A stretch of 37,429 bases of DNA from an uncultured Granulosicoccaceae bacterium. GTDB lineage: Bacteria > Pseudomonadota > Gammaproteobacteria > Granulosicoccales > Granulosicoccaceae. Within the stretch, counting starts at the first letter, position 1. Each line of letters opens with the position of its first letter. Shown piece by piece: positions 26,323 through 34,442 of this stretch. The notes under the pieces are model-generated. The model made no database searches. It was not told the origin of the DNA and was given only the letters and a program-made list of their open reading frames with translations. A program made the translations under genes and the position numbers. The stretch covers positions 1 through 37,429 of the forward strand of contig CALKXD010000084.1 of NCBI GenBank assembly GCA_938003855.1, given 5' to 3'.

Positions 26323-26942
26323 TATTCGTTGCCCTGAACCCGTTCGAGGTGGTCGGCATCGCGATGCATCAGAGACAGGGCATCCTGCGTGGTAACAGCG
26401 GTGCAAAATTCACCGTGCAGGCTTGCGATGGACAGTGCGTGCACCAGGTCGGGATCGTAGTCGGTGCCATCGATACCGGTGCTGTTCATGGTGGCGCAGG
26501 CATCGTGCACCAGGTAGGTGTCGAATCCCATGTTGCCTGCCATGCGCACGGTGGTCTCAACGCAGACGTTGGTAAAAAAGCCCGCGACGATCAAACGCTG
26601 GATACCGGCGCGGCGCAGATCGAGCTCCAGAGACGTGCCGATAAAGCCGCTGTTGACGTCTTTCACGACAACGATATCGTGATCCGCCGGTTCCAGGCCG
26701 GGCAGTTGCTGACCACTGTCCAGGGTGATTTTCAGTGGTGAATCTGCCTCGCGGGAATTGTGCCGGGTGAATGCGACCACACCGCGGGTTGCACGCCAGT
26801 CGTCCAGCAGGTTTTTAATTCGCTCTTCTGCGTGCGGGTTGTTACGCCGCCCATTCCTGCCGCCGTAGTAGTCAACGTTGTTGACGCCTTGCTGCACGTC
26901 GATCAACAACAGGGCAGTGCGTACGTCGAATCTGGCAATCAT
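26322..26942 (-). CDS. Isochorismatase-family cysteine hydrolase
   Basis: The 206-aa protein has the catalytic triad of the family: Asp15 in LLLIDVQQG, Lys94 in VVVKDVNSGF, and Cys127 in GFFTNVCVETT. The last sits next to the usual nonproline cis-peptide position. Such enzymes hydrolyse amides, ureido groups or N-carbamoyl compounds (nicotinamidase, N-carbamoylsarcosine amidase types). Its TAA overlaps the ATG of the DDAH-like gene, so both are made together. A joint pathway, guanidino hydrolysis followed by amide or ureido hydrolysis, is plausible but inferred. It lies divergent from the ICMT-like gene. Confidence 0.9.
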   Translation of the reverse strand: MIARFDVRTALLLIDVQQGVNNVDYYGGRNGRRNNPHAEERIKNLLDDWRATRGVVAFTRHNSREADSPLKITLDSGQQLPGLEPADHDIVVVKDVNSGFIGTSLELDLRRAGIQRLIVAGFFTNVCVETTVRMAGNMGFDTYLVHDACATMNSTGIDGTDYDPDLVHALSIASLHGEFCTAVTTQDALSLMHRDADHLERVQGNE

Positions 26943-27081
26943 TGGCGGTTTACTCGATTTCTTTTAAGGACTCTGTTTGGCTCTCATCATACAATGGAAA
27001 TTGAAGCGTTGAGAATTGTCTTGTTATGCGAATAGCGGCCTTACTGCGGTATCGGCGTAGGCAGGTAACCGGAAGCACTAC

Positions 27082-27546
27082 GTGATTAAAAATCTCGAAT
27101 TGAAAATACATCCGCCAGTGGTGGCGATGCTATTCGCTGCGGCCGGCTGGTTGGGCTCCCGACTGGCGTTTGGTGGCGAGCTGGTGCTGCCGTATCGCAA
27201 AGTACTGGTTGTGATGCTGGTGCTCGCCGGACTTGTGGTCGCGATGTCAGGGCTGTTGGCGTTTGTGCGCGCACGTACCACTGTAAACCCGAAAGCCCCG
27301 GAGCGCAGCAGTGCCGTTGTCAGCAGTGGTATTTATCGATACACCCGCAATCCGATGTACCTCGGCTTTGTGTTTCTATTAACTGCGTGGGCAGTGTATC
27401 TTGGCCACCTTGTTCCGTGGCTATTGATACCGCTGTTTATGGTTTTCCTGACACGTCTGCAGATACGTCCTGAAGAACGTGCGCTGACAAAATTATTTGG
27501 TGATGAGTACCGCGAGTACCGGCAGCGTGTGCGCCGATGGCTATAA
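27082..27546 (+). CDS. Isoprenylcysteine carboxyl methyltransferase/PEMT-like membrane protein
   Basis: This 154-aa membrane protein has about four helices and the family signature SSGIYRYTRNPMYLG (residues about 77-91) with RPEERALTKLFGDEYREYRQRVRRW at the end. The last is shown here as the SAM-binding and catalytic region of ICMT/PEMT-like methyltransferases. In bacteria the substrates are mostly unknown lipids or small molecules. The GTG at 27082 is preceded by CCGGAAG. It stands alone, with the repeat element 67 bp downstream in the same orientation. Confidence 0.9.
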   Translation: MIKNLELKIHPPVVAMLFAAAGWLGSRLAFGGELVLPYRKVLVVMLVLAGLVVAMSGLLAFVRARTTVNPKAPERSSAVVSSGIYRYTRNPMYLGFVFLLTAWAVYLGHLVPWLLIPLFMVFLTRLQIRPEERALTKLFGDEYREYRQRVRRWL

Positions 27547-27554
27547 CGCTGATG

Positions 27555-27587
27555 GTCGTCATTGCGCTGACTTCCCGTGATGACGAC
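27555..27587 (+). terminator. Hairpin after the methyltransferase gene
   Basis: An 8-bp stem, GTCGTCAT (27555-27562) and ATGACGAC (27580-27587), with a 17-nt loop begins just after the stop codon. There is no T-run, so it may be only a weak stop or a 3'-end stabiliser. Confidence 0.35.
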
Positions 27588-27613
27588 AACCGTCAGATCC
27601 TGCCGGTTTATTA

Positions 27614-27771
27614 GTGCCCATCCAGAAACAAGCGCCACTGCGTACCAGTCAGGCACGCAATCTTTTGCCAAACACATGCAGTGACTTAAGAACAACTAAG
27701 CGCCTGCATGTGGTAGGTAAAATCTCACGCACCTGAATGATCCTCGCGACACCCTGTTTCTGGATAGGCAC
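27614..27771 (+). mobile_element. MITE-like inverted-repeat element, copy 2 (158 bp)
   Basis: This is a second full copy with near-perfect terminal repeats, GTGCCCATCCAGAAACA (27614-27630) and TGTTTCTGGATAGGCAC (27755-27771), one mismatch. The flanks TTATTA and TCATCA agree at 4 of 6 positions, so a target duplication, if any, has decayed. It has one 35-bp core unit (27678-27712), which forms a 9-bp perfect stem (27673-27681 with 27704-27712) around a 22-nt loop of almost the same sequence as in copy 1. There is no coding frame. Confidence 0.82.
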
Positions 27772-27830
27772 TCATCAGAGAGGGTATTACACGCTCTGTG
27801 AAAGTCACCAGTGACAGGACCGCATAGCGC

Positions 27831-27863
27831 GGAACCGTTGGTAGATTCTACCAATCGGGTTCC
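27831..27863. repeat. Two-tier hairpin in the convergent spacer
   Basis: An outer 6-bp stem GGAACC/GGTTCC (27831-27836 and 27858-27863) encloses an inner perfect 7-bp stem TTGGTAG/CTACCAA (27838-27844 and 27848-27854) with a 3-nt loop. It lies between the methyltransferase and the convergent M20 peptidase. The rest of 27773-27948 shows nothing recognisable. It may serve as a bidirectional terminator. Confidence 0.5.
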
Positions 27864-27948
27864 GGCTATGGTAATTGCCTGTTGCGTTAAACCACCGATA
27901 CTTTCATTGTGATTTCGCGCTCACGCACGGGCGAGCGGCGGGTATTTG

Positions 27949-29079
27949 TCAGCTTAGCGTGGCGAGTAGACCGGCCATGAGTTTGCCACGCTCGATCAGG
28001 CTGTCTATTTCTATATGTTCGGTTAGGGTGTGCAAGCCTGCACCACGAACGCCGAGTGAATCCAGCGTCGGTATGCCCATCGCGCCGGTGAAGTTGCCAT
28101 CAGAGCCGCCGCCTGACATGGCAGGTGGTATATCAAAGCCCAGGTCTGTGGCGATTGCGGCGGCGTGTTTGTGCAGTGCTTTGGTTTGCTCATTGGGCTC
28201 CCAGACCGGCCGAGTAACACCGCGGGTCACGTGAAATCCGGCGTCGGGGCTAGGAGAATTCAGTGCCAGCATTTTGCGTACCCCGGCGTCTAGATCCTGC
28301 TGTCGCTTTGCCATTGACAGTGCTTCTGCGGTGCAGAGGTCGGCAACACAGTTAACCCATTGGCCTGCGTGCACAACTCCCACAGAAAATGTGCAGTCGT
28401 CGCTGGTCATCTCTTCGATTTCGAGAATCCGTTTTGCCATTTCCCGGATAGCTGATTTACCCAGTCGCGGGTCGACACCGGCGTGTATCGGCACACCGAT
28501 AGCATCGAGGTTAAAGCGTGCTATTGCATAGCGTCCCCAGGTGACACCGCCATCGGCACAGGCGGGCTCCGGTACCAGGACATATTTATTGACTCGAGCA
28601 GTCGCTTCGATTAGCTCGCGGGTGGATGGTGTGCCGACTTCTTCATCGGGAGTAAACAACACGGTTATAGGCAGTGGTGTCTCTATGCCGCTTTGTGTCA
28701 GTTGCCGAATTGCTTCCAGTGACAGGTAGTTACCGCCTTTCATGTCCTGTATGCCGGGCCCCCAGCACTTATTGCTCTCGCGTTTGAAGGGGAGTTTGTC
28801 GAGTGTGCCCAGCGGATGTACGGTGTCCATGTGGCCGGAAATCAGAATTCCCGGTTGCCCGGCGTTTGTGTGCGGAAACTGCGCCCTGATGCTGTCTGCG
28901 AAACCCATTCGACCGGCAATGCGCTCAACGCGCGCGCCCATCGCGATAAGATCGTAGGCGGCGAGATCCATCATTCTGTTAACTGCCGCGGCGTCGAAGG
29001 TAGGGCTTTCGCATTCTATCCAGGGACGCAGGCCGGCCAGCATTTGCTCTTCGTCGAACGGCAGTTGATTGAAGTCCAT
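27949..29079 (-). CDS. M20 family metallopeptidase (carboxypeptidase G2-like)
   Basis: The 376-aa protein shows the two-zinc site of the M20 family: His83 and Asp85 in SGHMDTVHP, bridging Asp112 in GPGIQDMKGG, and catalytic Glu with metal Glu in FTPDEEVGTPSTR (146-147). A dimerisation domain occupies about residues 185-295. The pattern is closest to glutamate carboxypeptidase/CPG2 and acetylornithine-deacetylase relatives, which cleave C-terminal glutamate or N-acyl groups. No signal peptide is seen, so it is cytoplasmic. It follows the second M20 gene by only 4 bp and must be co-expressed with it. Confidence 0.91.
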   Translation of the reverse strand: MDFNQLPFDEEQMLAGLRPWIECESPTFDAAAVNRMMDLAAYDLIAMGARVERIAGRMGFADSIRAQFPHTNAGQPGILISGHMDTVHPLGTLDKLPFKRESNKCWGPGIQDMKGGNYLSLEAIRQLTQSGIETPLPITVLFTPDEEVGTPSTRELIEATARVNKYVLVPEPACADGGVTWGRYAIARFNLDAIGVPIHAGVDPRLGKSAIREMAKRILEIEEMTSDDCTFSVGVVHAGQWVNCVADLCTAEALSMAKRQQDLDAGVRKMLALNSPSPDAGFHVTRGVTRPVWEPNEQTKALHKHAAAIATDLGFDIPPAMSGGGSDGNFTGAMGIPTLDSLGVRGAGLHTLTEHIEIDSLIERGKLMAGLLATLS

Positions 29080-29083
29080 AGCG

Positions 29084-30247
29084 TTATCCAGTAAGTGCGG
29101 TGCGTTGTTCGATCAGTTTTGCGTAGATTGAGGCACCGACCGGTAGTATTTCTTCGCCTAGAAAGAAACCGTCATTGTGCAGCGGCAGGGTGCCTTCATG
29201 ACCGACGGTACAGTAGGCACCGGGGATCACTCTCAACATGTCGGCAAAATCCTCTGAGCCAGTGACCACATCCGCAGTCACTGCGACATTGTCTTTTCCG
29301 ACAACATCGGCGGCAACATCAAGTAGCACTTGTGACAACGCCTCATCGTTTACCAGCACATCAAAGATCTCGCGAATTTCGATGTCGATCTCGATACCGT
29401 ATCCACTTGCCATCCCTGCACACAAGCTGCGCATCCGATCACGTACCTTGTTGGCAAGCGTGGTGTCGAAGTAACGCATAGTGCCGGAAATTGTGCAGTC
29501 AGACGGAATCACGTTATAGGCTGACCCGGCGTGGATCTGCGTGACTGACAGCACCAGCGGCTGTGTTGGTGGTGTGTTGCGACTGACAACTGTCTGCAGT
29601 TGCTGAACCAGCGAGGTAGCGATAACGATCGGGTCTATCGACTGATGTGGCATTGCGGCGTGTGACCCTGCGGCACGAATGTGGATGTCGAAAAAATCTG
29701 CACCGGCCATTGCCTGCCCGGGTTTTACAGCCACCTTGCCGGGCTTACCGGTCGGGCTGTTGTGCATGCCGTATATTTCATCGCAGGGGAAGCGCTTAAA
29801 CAACCCGTCGGCCAGCATCGCCCTGGCTCCACCAAGGCCTTCTTCGGCCGGCTGAAAAATAAACACAGCGGTGCCGGAAAAGTTGCGTGTCTCTGACAGG
29901 TAGCGCGCTGCGCCGAGCAACATGGTGGTGTGAGCATCGTGCCCGCAGGCGTGCATGACGCCGGGGTTTTTTGAAGCAAATGGTAAATTAGTTTTTTCAT
30001 CGATTGGCAGCGCGTCCATATCAGCGCGCAGACCGATAGTGCGGCCGTCGCCATTGCCCTTTAGAATTCCAACGACACCGGTGTTGCCGATGTCTCGATG
30101 CGTTTCAATGCCCCAGCGGTTCAGATGCTCTGCGACAACACCGGATGTTCGCACTTCTTCCATGCCAAGCTCGGGGTGCTCGTGAAGGTCGCGGCGAATG
30201 GCTATGAGTTCTTCTGTGTTGGCAGAGATCTTATCGATGACCGGCAT
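29084..30247 (-). CDS. M20 family amidohydrolase (hippurate hydrolase/N-acyl amino acid type)
   Basis: The start is placed at 30247, where GAGGAA lies about 5 bases upstream and the protein begins at the conserved region; a longer frame to 30379 adds an unrelated leader. The 387-aa enzyme has RRDLHEHPELG, LRADMDALPI, MHACGHDAHTTMLLG and FIFQPAEEGLGGA. This is the M20D pattern with the Cys-Gly-His-Asp metal ligand of IAA-amino acid, hippurate and N-acetyl-L,L-diaminopimelate amidohydrolases. It hydrolyses an amide bond of an N-acyl amino acid or dipeptide in the cytoplasm. With the second M20 gene and the peptide importer nearby, it fits a salvage route. Confidence 0.94.
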   Translation of the reverse strand: MPVIDKISANTEELIAIRRDLHEHPELGMEEVRTSGVVAEHLNRWGIETHRDIGNTGVVGILKGNGDGRTIGLRADMDALPIDEKTNLPFASKNPGVMHACGHDAHTTMLLGAARYLSETRNFSGTAVFIFQPAEEGLGGARAMLADGLFKRFPCDEIYGMHNSPTGKPGKVAVKPGQAMAGADFFDIHIRAAGSHAAMPHQSIDPIVIATSLVQQLQTVVSRNTPPTQPLVLSVTQIHAGSAYNVIPSDCTISGTMRYFDTTLANKVRDRMRSLCAGMASGYGIEIDIEIREIFDVLVNDEALSQVLLDVAADVVGKDNVAVTADVVTGSEDFADMLRVIPGAYCTVGHEGTLPLHNDGFFLGEEILPVGASIYAKLIEQRTALTG

Positions 30248-30556
30248 GATTTCCTCGCATTGTTGTAGGGCGTCGGTGGATGTTAACCAAGTCGTCAGGG
30301 TGCCGCAATTTTTACAGCGTGGTTGGTGCAGCGCTATCGCCTGCAGAAATTGCGTTGTTGTGGAAGCAATGTTTCTCACCGGTTTGAGAAATTGCCGCTG
30401 TGATCCCGAATTGCGTGTCAGCGGACAGTGTCATTGTCGGATCGAGATCGCCAAGTCGATTGTAAACTGCACTGGATATTCCGGTATTATTGCGGTCAGG
30501 GGAATCCGGCTGCTTTGGCAATTCCTATCGACAGCGTTGTAACACAGGTGCAAGCG
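30248..30556. other. Divergent intergenic region
   Basis: About 309 bp separate the M20 amidohydrolase and the Lnt-like gene, which run apart. It must hold promoters for both. Long in-frame extensions of both genes run into it, but their composition and lack of conserved residues argue they are not translated. I see no clear promoter pair or operator. Confidence 0.45.
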
Positions 30557-32038
30557 ATGACAACCCAGGGAGGCAAACCCAGCAGCCTCGAGAAATATGG
30601 CATGCTGCTGATGGGCGTGTTCCTGATCATTCTGGCAGGGGGGCGCTTTGTCACGCCTGCAGCGGCATTTCTAGCGCCGGTGTTCCTGCTGATGTTCACT
30701 CGTAACACGGGTCTCAGGCATGGTGCGATGGTGTTGTACGCCTTGCTGTTCCTGAGTCTACTGGTGCGGTTGCACGGCTATGTGCCGGAGCCAAAGCCGA
30801 TCTTCCTGACAATGGTCGCGTGCTTTGCTGCCATCGAAACACTGCCGTATCTGATTGATCGCAAGGTATCGCAAAAACTGCCGACTGCAGTGGTGCCGTT
30901 TGTGTTGCCGGTGGTGGTGGTTAGTCTGGGTTACATCGTCTCGGTGGCACTGCCATTCGGGGTAGCCAATGGCGCGGCCTACACCCAGTCCGACAACAAA
31001 GAACTATTGCAATTGGCATCCTCCACGGGAATCCACGGCATCACCTTTTTGATCTTCTGGTTTGCCTCGACGATGGCGTCATTGTGGGATTCGGGGTTTG
31101 CCTGGCGTCGCTGCCGTAAGCAATTTTTACCGATGTCAGTGGTGCTGATGATCGTTTTTGTCGGCGGTGGCTACCGGATTATCTTTGCGGACAACGAATC
31201 AGGCTCTGTGCGAGTCGCTGGTGTGGTGGCTAATCAGTCGGCTCTGTGGCAATCGCTAGCGGCGGCGGATGTAGCCGACGCTGGCGGTAGCGGCACGCCC
31301 GACGAGGCATTACGCAGTGCAATCCATAATTATCAGCACGAGTTGTTTGCTCTAACCCGAAAAGAAGCCGTTGCCGGTGCACGGATTATCTCGTGGGCCG
31401 AGGCCAGTGGTATTGTGCTTGAGGCAGATACCGCAGGATTTATTGATCGTGCTAAAGCACTCGCTGACCAACAGGACATCTATCTGGCAACCGACCTTGC
31501 GGTGCTGGCGTCGGGTGAGTTCAGGCAATTGGTGTTTGACCCCGACGGCAATGTGATTGTTGATCGGCGTAGAGCTGACCGGCAAACAGGCCTGCTTGGC
31601 TTGAAAGGTCAGAAGCCACTTGAATCCATAGAGACCGGGTACGGTAATGTTGTCTTTGCCAGCGGACTGGATTTGCACTCTGCCCGGGCAATGCGGCAGG
31701 CAGGAAACACGATTGATCTGATTGTGGCACAAGCGAGGGACTGGAAAACCAGTGCACCCCATTTGAGCACCATGGCGATGTTCCGCGGAGTTGAAAATGG
31801 TGCGTCGTTGTTACGGGTTGTTGAATCCGGTCGCCTGATGGTCAGTGACGAGCTCGGTCGAGTTCTGGCACAGACGGATTATGAGCCCGACTCGTCGCAG
31901 TCGATTGTCGCGTCTGTCAGGCAGGGTGGACGCACCGCGTTATACAGCAGATTGTCTGATTGGTTTGCCTGGCTGTGTGTCGTGCTTGCAGCGCTGGTGT
32001 TGTACCAGGGAATATTCCGGCGGCGGCTGAGCCGGTAG
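30557..32038 (+). CDS. Membrane protein with degenerate nitrilase domain (Lnt-like)
   Basis: The start is placed at ATG 30557 with AGGTG upstream, giving 493 aa. About six N-terminal hydrophobic helices (to about residue 210) are followed by a nitrilase-fold domain (about 215-460) and one C-terminal helix (about 467-485). This is the architecture of apolipoprotein N-acyltransferase. The Glu of the catalytic triad is visible in IISWAEASG. The nucleophile Cys position, expected near FASGLDLHSARAMRQAG, holds no Cys, and the whole nitrilase domain has none. It is therefore probably not a standard acyltransferase, and a housekeeping Lnt should exist elsewhere. Function unknown. Confidence 0.72.
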   Translation: MTTQGGKPSSLEKYGMLLMGVFLIILAGGRFVTPAAAFLAPVFLLMFTRNTGLRHGAMVLYALLFLSLLVRLHGYVPEPKPIFLTMVACFAAIETLPYLIDRKVSQKLPTAVVPFVLPVVVVSLGYIVSVALPFGVANGAAYTQSDNKELLQLASSTGIHGITFLIFWFASTMASLWDSGFAWRRCRKQFLPMSVVLMIVFVGGGYRIIFADNESGSVRVAGVVANQSALWQSLAAADVADAGGSGTPDEALRSAIHNYQHELFALTRKEAVAGARIISWAEASGIVLEADTAGFIDRAKALADQQDIYLATDLAVLASGEFRQLVFDPDGNVIVDRRRADRQTGLLGLKGQKPLESIETGYGNVVFASGLDLHSARAMRQAGNTIDLIVAQARDWKTSAPHLSTMAMFRGVENGASLLRVVESGRLMVSDELGRVLAQTDYEPDSSQSIVASVRQGGRTALYSRLSDWFAWLCVVLAALVLYQGIFRRRLSR

Positions 32039-32055
32039 CTGATTCGGATCTAAAT

Positions 32056-32080
32056 GCAGTGCCTGCCAGGCGGGCACTGC
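32056..32080. terminator. Hairpin between Lnt-like gene and dodecin
   Basis: An 8-bp stem, GCAGTGCC (32056-32063) and GGCACTGC (32073-32080), has a 9-nt loop and lies 18 bp after the Lnt-like stop, between convergent genes. No U-run; terminator role is by position. Confidence 0.45.
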
Positions 32081-32169
32081 AACGTTATTGCTTTGTAGAA
32101 ATCCTGCGTCGTGCAGCGGAATTCTACGGTCGGCAGGCGACCTCTATGACCGCTCTGCCTCGTAAGGTT

Positions 32170-32373
32170 TTAGTCGTTGAGTATAAACGTCACTTTCATC
32201 ACGACCCGATACTCCGTAACCTTGCCGTCGCTGACCAGCACCTTTTGATCTTTTACCCAGGCCGAGCTTATATTTTTAAGCGTTTTACCGGCCCGGCTGA
32301 TGCCTTGATTCACTGCATCATCAAAGCTCTTGTTCGATGAGGCGATTATTTCCGTAACTTTAGCTACTGACAT
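32170..32373 (-). CDS. Dodecin family flavin-binding protein
   Basis: The start is set at 32373, giving a 67-aa product that begins at the family's N-terminus (MSVAKVTEIIASSNKSFDDA). That fits the usual 65-70 aa, whereas a longer frame to 32460 does not. It shows the dodecin fold pattern strand-helix-strand-strand: KVTEIIASS, DDAVNQGISRAGKTL, then SAWVKDQKVLVSDGKVTEY and RVVMKVTFIL. The Trp in SAWVKDQ is where dodecins stack flavins. Dodecins form a 12-mer that stores riboflavin, lumichrome or FMN in the cytoplasm. It stands alone on the minus strand. Confidence 0.94.
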   Translation of the reverse strand: MSVAKVTEIIASSNKSFDDAVNQGISRAGKTLKNISSAWVKDQKVLVSDGKVTEYRVVMKVTFILND

Positions 32374-32537
32374 AACGGGGTGTTCCTCTGGATCAGTTAA
32401 GTGGGATGATTTCAGGGTGGGTACAGATCTCGCGATGCATTTGCATTTAGAGATATCCATGCCCCATCAGTAGACAACCGGGTACCGGGATGGTTTTTGT
32501 CTAATTGTAAAATCAACCCAATCCAGGGGTTATCCGG

Positions 32538-32999
32538 TCAGGAATTACTTTCCTGACTTTCGAAGTAGGCGTCAGTGCGGCGTTTGATTTCTTCGTTACT
32601 GAGTTTTTCGATTTCCTGCGAGATAATCCAGATGTGACCGTAGGGGTCAACCAATCGGCCGGACCGATGGCCATAGAATTGATCAACAATCGGGGCTTCC
32701 AGTTTGGCTCCGGCGGTTTGCGCACGACTGGCAGTGCCGTGGGCATCTGTGACCTGAAGGTTAATACGCACACTGGTGCCGCGCAGTGATTTCGGCCCTT
32801 TGTTGCCGAACTTTGGCATCTCTTCGGCAAGCATGATGGTGCTGTCGGCGAGTTTCAGCTCAGTGTGAATGATATTGCCCTGGCCATCTTCCAGTCGTGG
32901 CCCGATTTCTTCAAAACCAAATGCTGCTTCGTAGAATGTAATTGCCTCTTCGGCACGGTTTACCGTCAGGTAGGGCGTAATAGTGGGGCGCTCGGGCAT
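32538..32999 (-). CDS. VOC family protein (PhnB/glyoxalase-like)
   Basis: The 153-aa protein has the vicinal-oxygen-chelate pattern: TPYLTVNRAEEAITFYEAAFGFEE at the start, then HTELKLADSTIMLAEE in the first half-module, and YGHRSGRLVDPYGHIWIIS in the second. The acidic and His residues at HTE and YGHRSG are those expected to bind metal. PhnB-like members of this size are common and mostly uncharacterised. Not part of an obvious operon. Confidence 0.92.
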   Translation of the reverse strand: MPERPTITPYLTVNRAEEAITFYEAAFGFEEIGPRLEDGQGNIIHTELKLADSTIMLAEEMPKFGNKGPKSLRGTSVRINLQVTDAHGTASRAQTAGAKLEAPIVDQFYGHRSGRLVDPYGHIWIISQEIEKLSNEEIKRRTDAYFESQESNS

Positions 33000-33104
33000 A
33001 TCGATTCCAAAGGTATGTGCCGGGAAAGGGGTTATCGGCGAGAGAAAGCCAGTCGCCGTTTATGGTACCCGAATTTATCGGCTTTTTGTGTGTGCGGCCG
33101 GTTC

Positions 33105-34304
33105 TCAGTCCAGGTCTGTTGTCATGGCCAGTGCCTGTGCGGCGAAGTGAGCCGGTACATCCAGTTCGGCGGCGATATCTTCGATGGTTTTTAATTCTGC
33201 TGCCTGCACGGTGTGGTCTGCCCGGGCGATGGTGCACAGATCGTTTATCACCTGATTGCGCTGGGCAATCGTGGTAACGGCCTTGGTCTGGCTGATACGG
33301 TCAGCCAGTGTAGCGGCCAGTTTATCGATGTTGAGGTCGTCATTGAAAGACCGCTCGCCAAAGAATTTTTCAAACACGGCAATCTCTTGTTCGGAGATTC
33401 CGCCGCTGGCATTGGCCACCGCAATGGCAGAGGCAAACAGCAGCCGGCGCATGCTCTCGGCGGTGTCGGTTCGACCTTCAAGGTAGCTTGGTTCCATCAT
33501 GGTCATCAGTACTTGAACGCGGGTTTCGAGATCATCGACACTGCAGCCGTTTTCGGTTGCCAGTACTGAGGCGTTGTAGTGGTTGAGCGCTCGTACTCGC
33601 AAGGGGCTGAACGGGTGTGTCATGAACCAGTCTTCGGTGGGGGCTCCCTGTCCAGGCTCGGCATCGGCGACTTGCATTTCGTCGACCTGCTGCATGAATT
33701 CGTCGATGTTGAACTCTACCAGTTTGCCACTTAACCCCGACGCGAGCTTGAACAAGGCTCTTGCCACGCCGATTGGATCGCGGGCGCAATGTGCTCCTGC
33801 GCGATCAGCCGAGATTTCCGCGTAGCGTGACCAGGTAGTGAGCTGAAGCGCCAGTTTGGGGCTGGGGCGTGCCTTGCCGTTGAGCAGGTAGCCAATCGGA
33901 ATATCGTGATGGCCGTACAGGTAGTGGCCTAGTTCGTGGCCGAGTACAAAGCGCAGTTCCGGACCTTCGAAGGCTTCCAGCAGGCTGGACGAAAACATAA
34001 TAAACAGACGGCCGTCTTCGGGTTTGACGCAGGCGGCGTTAAAGGAAGGACTGGCGTAGACGTAGAGTTCGAGCGGTATGGTGACACCCAGTTTTTCGAT
34101 GCAATCGTCGGCCATCTCGTGCAGCCATGGTGCCATTGAGCGGCTGAGACGAACTGAAGTGGCCAGTAGCCGGCGACGCGTGCCCATGGGGCCTTTTTCT
34201 TCACGCTTTTCAATCGCCTCGTTAATTTTCCGGACGTCGGAAACCTCCATCAACTGTCTGGCGATTTCGCGGTCCTGCCGTGATCGTAATTCGTCTGCGT
34301 TCAT
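33105..34304 (-). CDS. Soluble M48-family metalloprotease with TerB-like C-terminal domain
   Basis: The 399-aa protein has a zinc-protease motif HELGH at residues 123-127 within LRFVLGHELGHYLYGHHD, and the third ligand Glu in YAEISADRAG (about 163), as in the M48 (Ste24/HtpX) family. No transmembrane segment or signal is seen, unlike HtpX, so it should be cytoplasmic. From about residue 285 on there is a helical, acidic region (ISEQEIAVFEKFFGE..., then DLCTIARADHTVQAAELKTIEDIAAEL). This resembles the TerB tellurite-resistance fold, in which acidic residues can bind metal. The combination suggests a regulated protein-quality or metal-stress protease; substrate unknown. Confidence 0.85.
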   Translation of the reverse strand: MNADELRSRQDREIARQLMEVSDVRKINEAIEKREEKGPMGTRRRLLATSVRLSRSMAPWLHEMADDCIEKLGVTIPLELYVYASPSFNAACVKPEDGRLFIMFSSSLLEAFEGPELRFVLGHELGHYLYGHHDIPIGYLLNGKARPSPKLALQLTTWSRYAEISADRAGAHCARDPIGVARALFKLASGLSGKLVEFNIDEFMQQVDEMQVADAEPGQGAPTEDWFMTHPFSPLRVRALNHYNASVLATENGCSVDDLETRVQVLMTMMEPSYLEGRTDTAESMRRLLFASAIAVANASGGISEQEIAVFEKFFGERSFNDDLNIDKLAATLADRISQTKAVTTIAQRNQVINDLCTIARADHTVQAAELKTIEDIAAELDVPAHFAAQALAMTTDLD

Positions 34305-34442
34305 GGAGCGCTACCCCTGTATGAGTTATCGAGTTGCCTGCAGTGCGGTCAGCTTCGCAGGGCATCAATTTTGACGACTATTGTAACTTGTGCCTGACGG
34401 TGCGAGTAGAGGAAGCGTTATACTGGCAGGCAATTCGTTACG

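Noticed and set aside
30428-30556. N-terminal extension of the Lnt-like protein from GTG 30428
   Set aside because: The added 43 residues are polar and unlike the family; ATG 30557 has a better ribosome site and precedes the first helix.
34305-34442. preQ1 riboswitch upstream of queF
   Set aside because: I could not find a convincing H-type pseudoknot with the A-rich tail overlapping the ribosome site.
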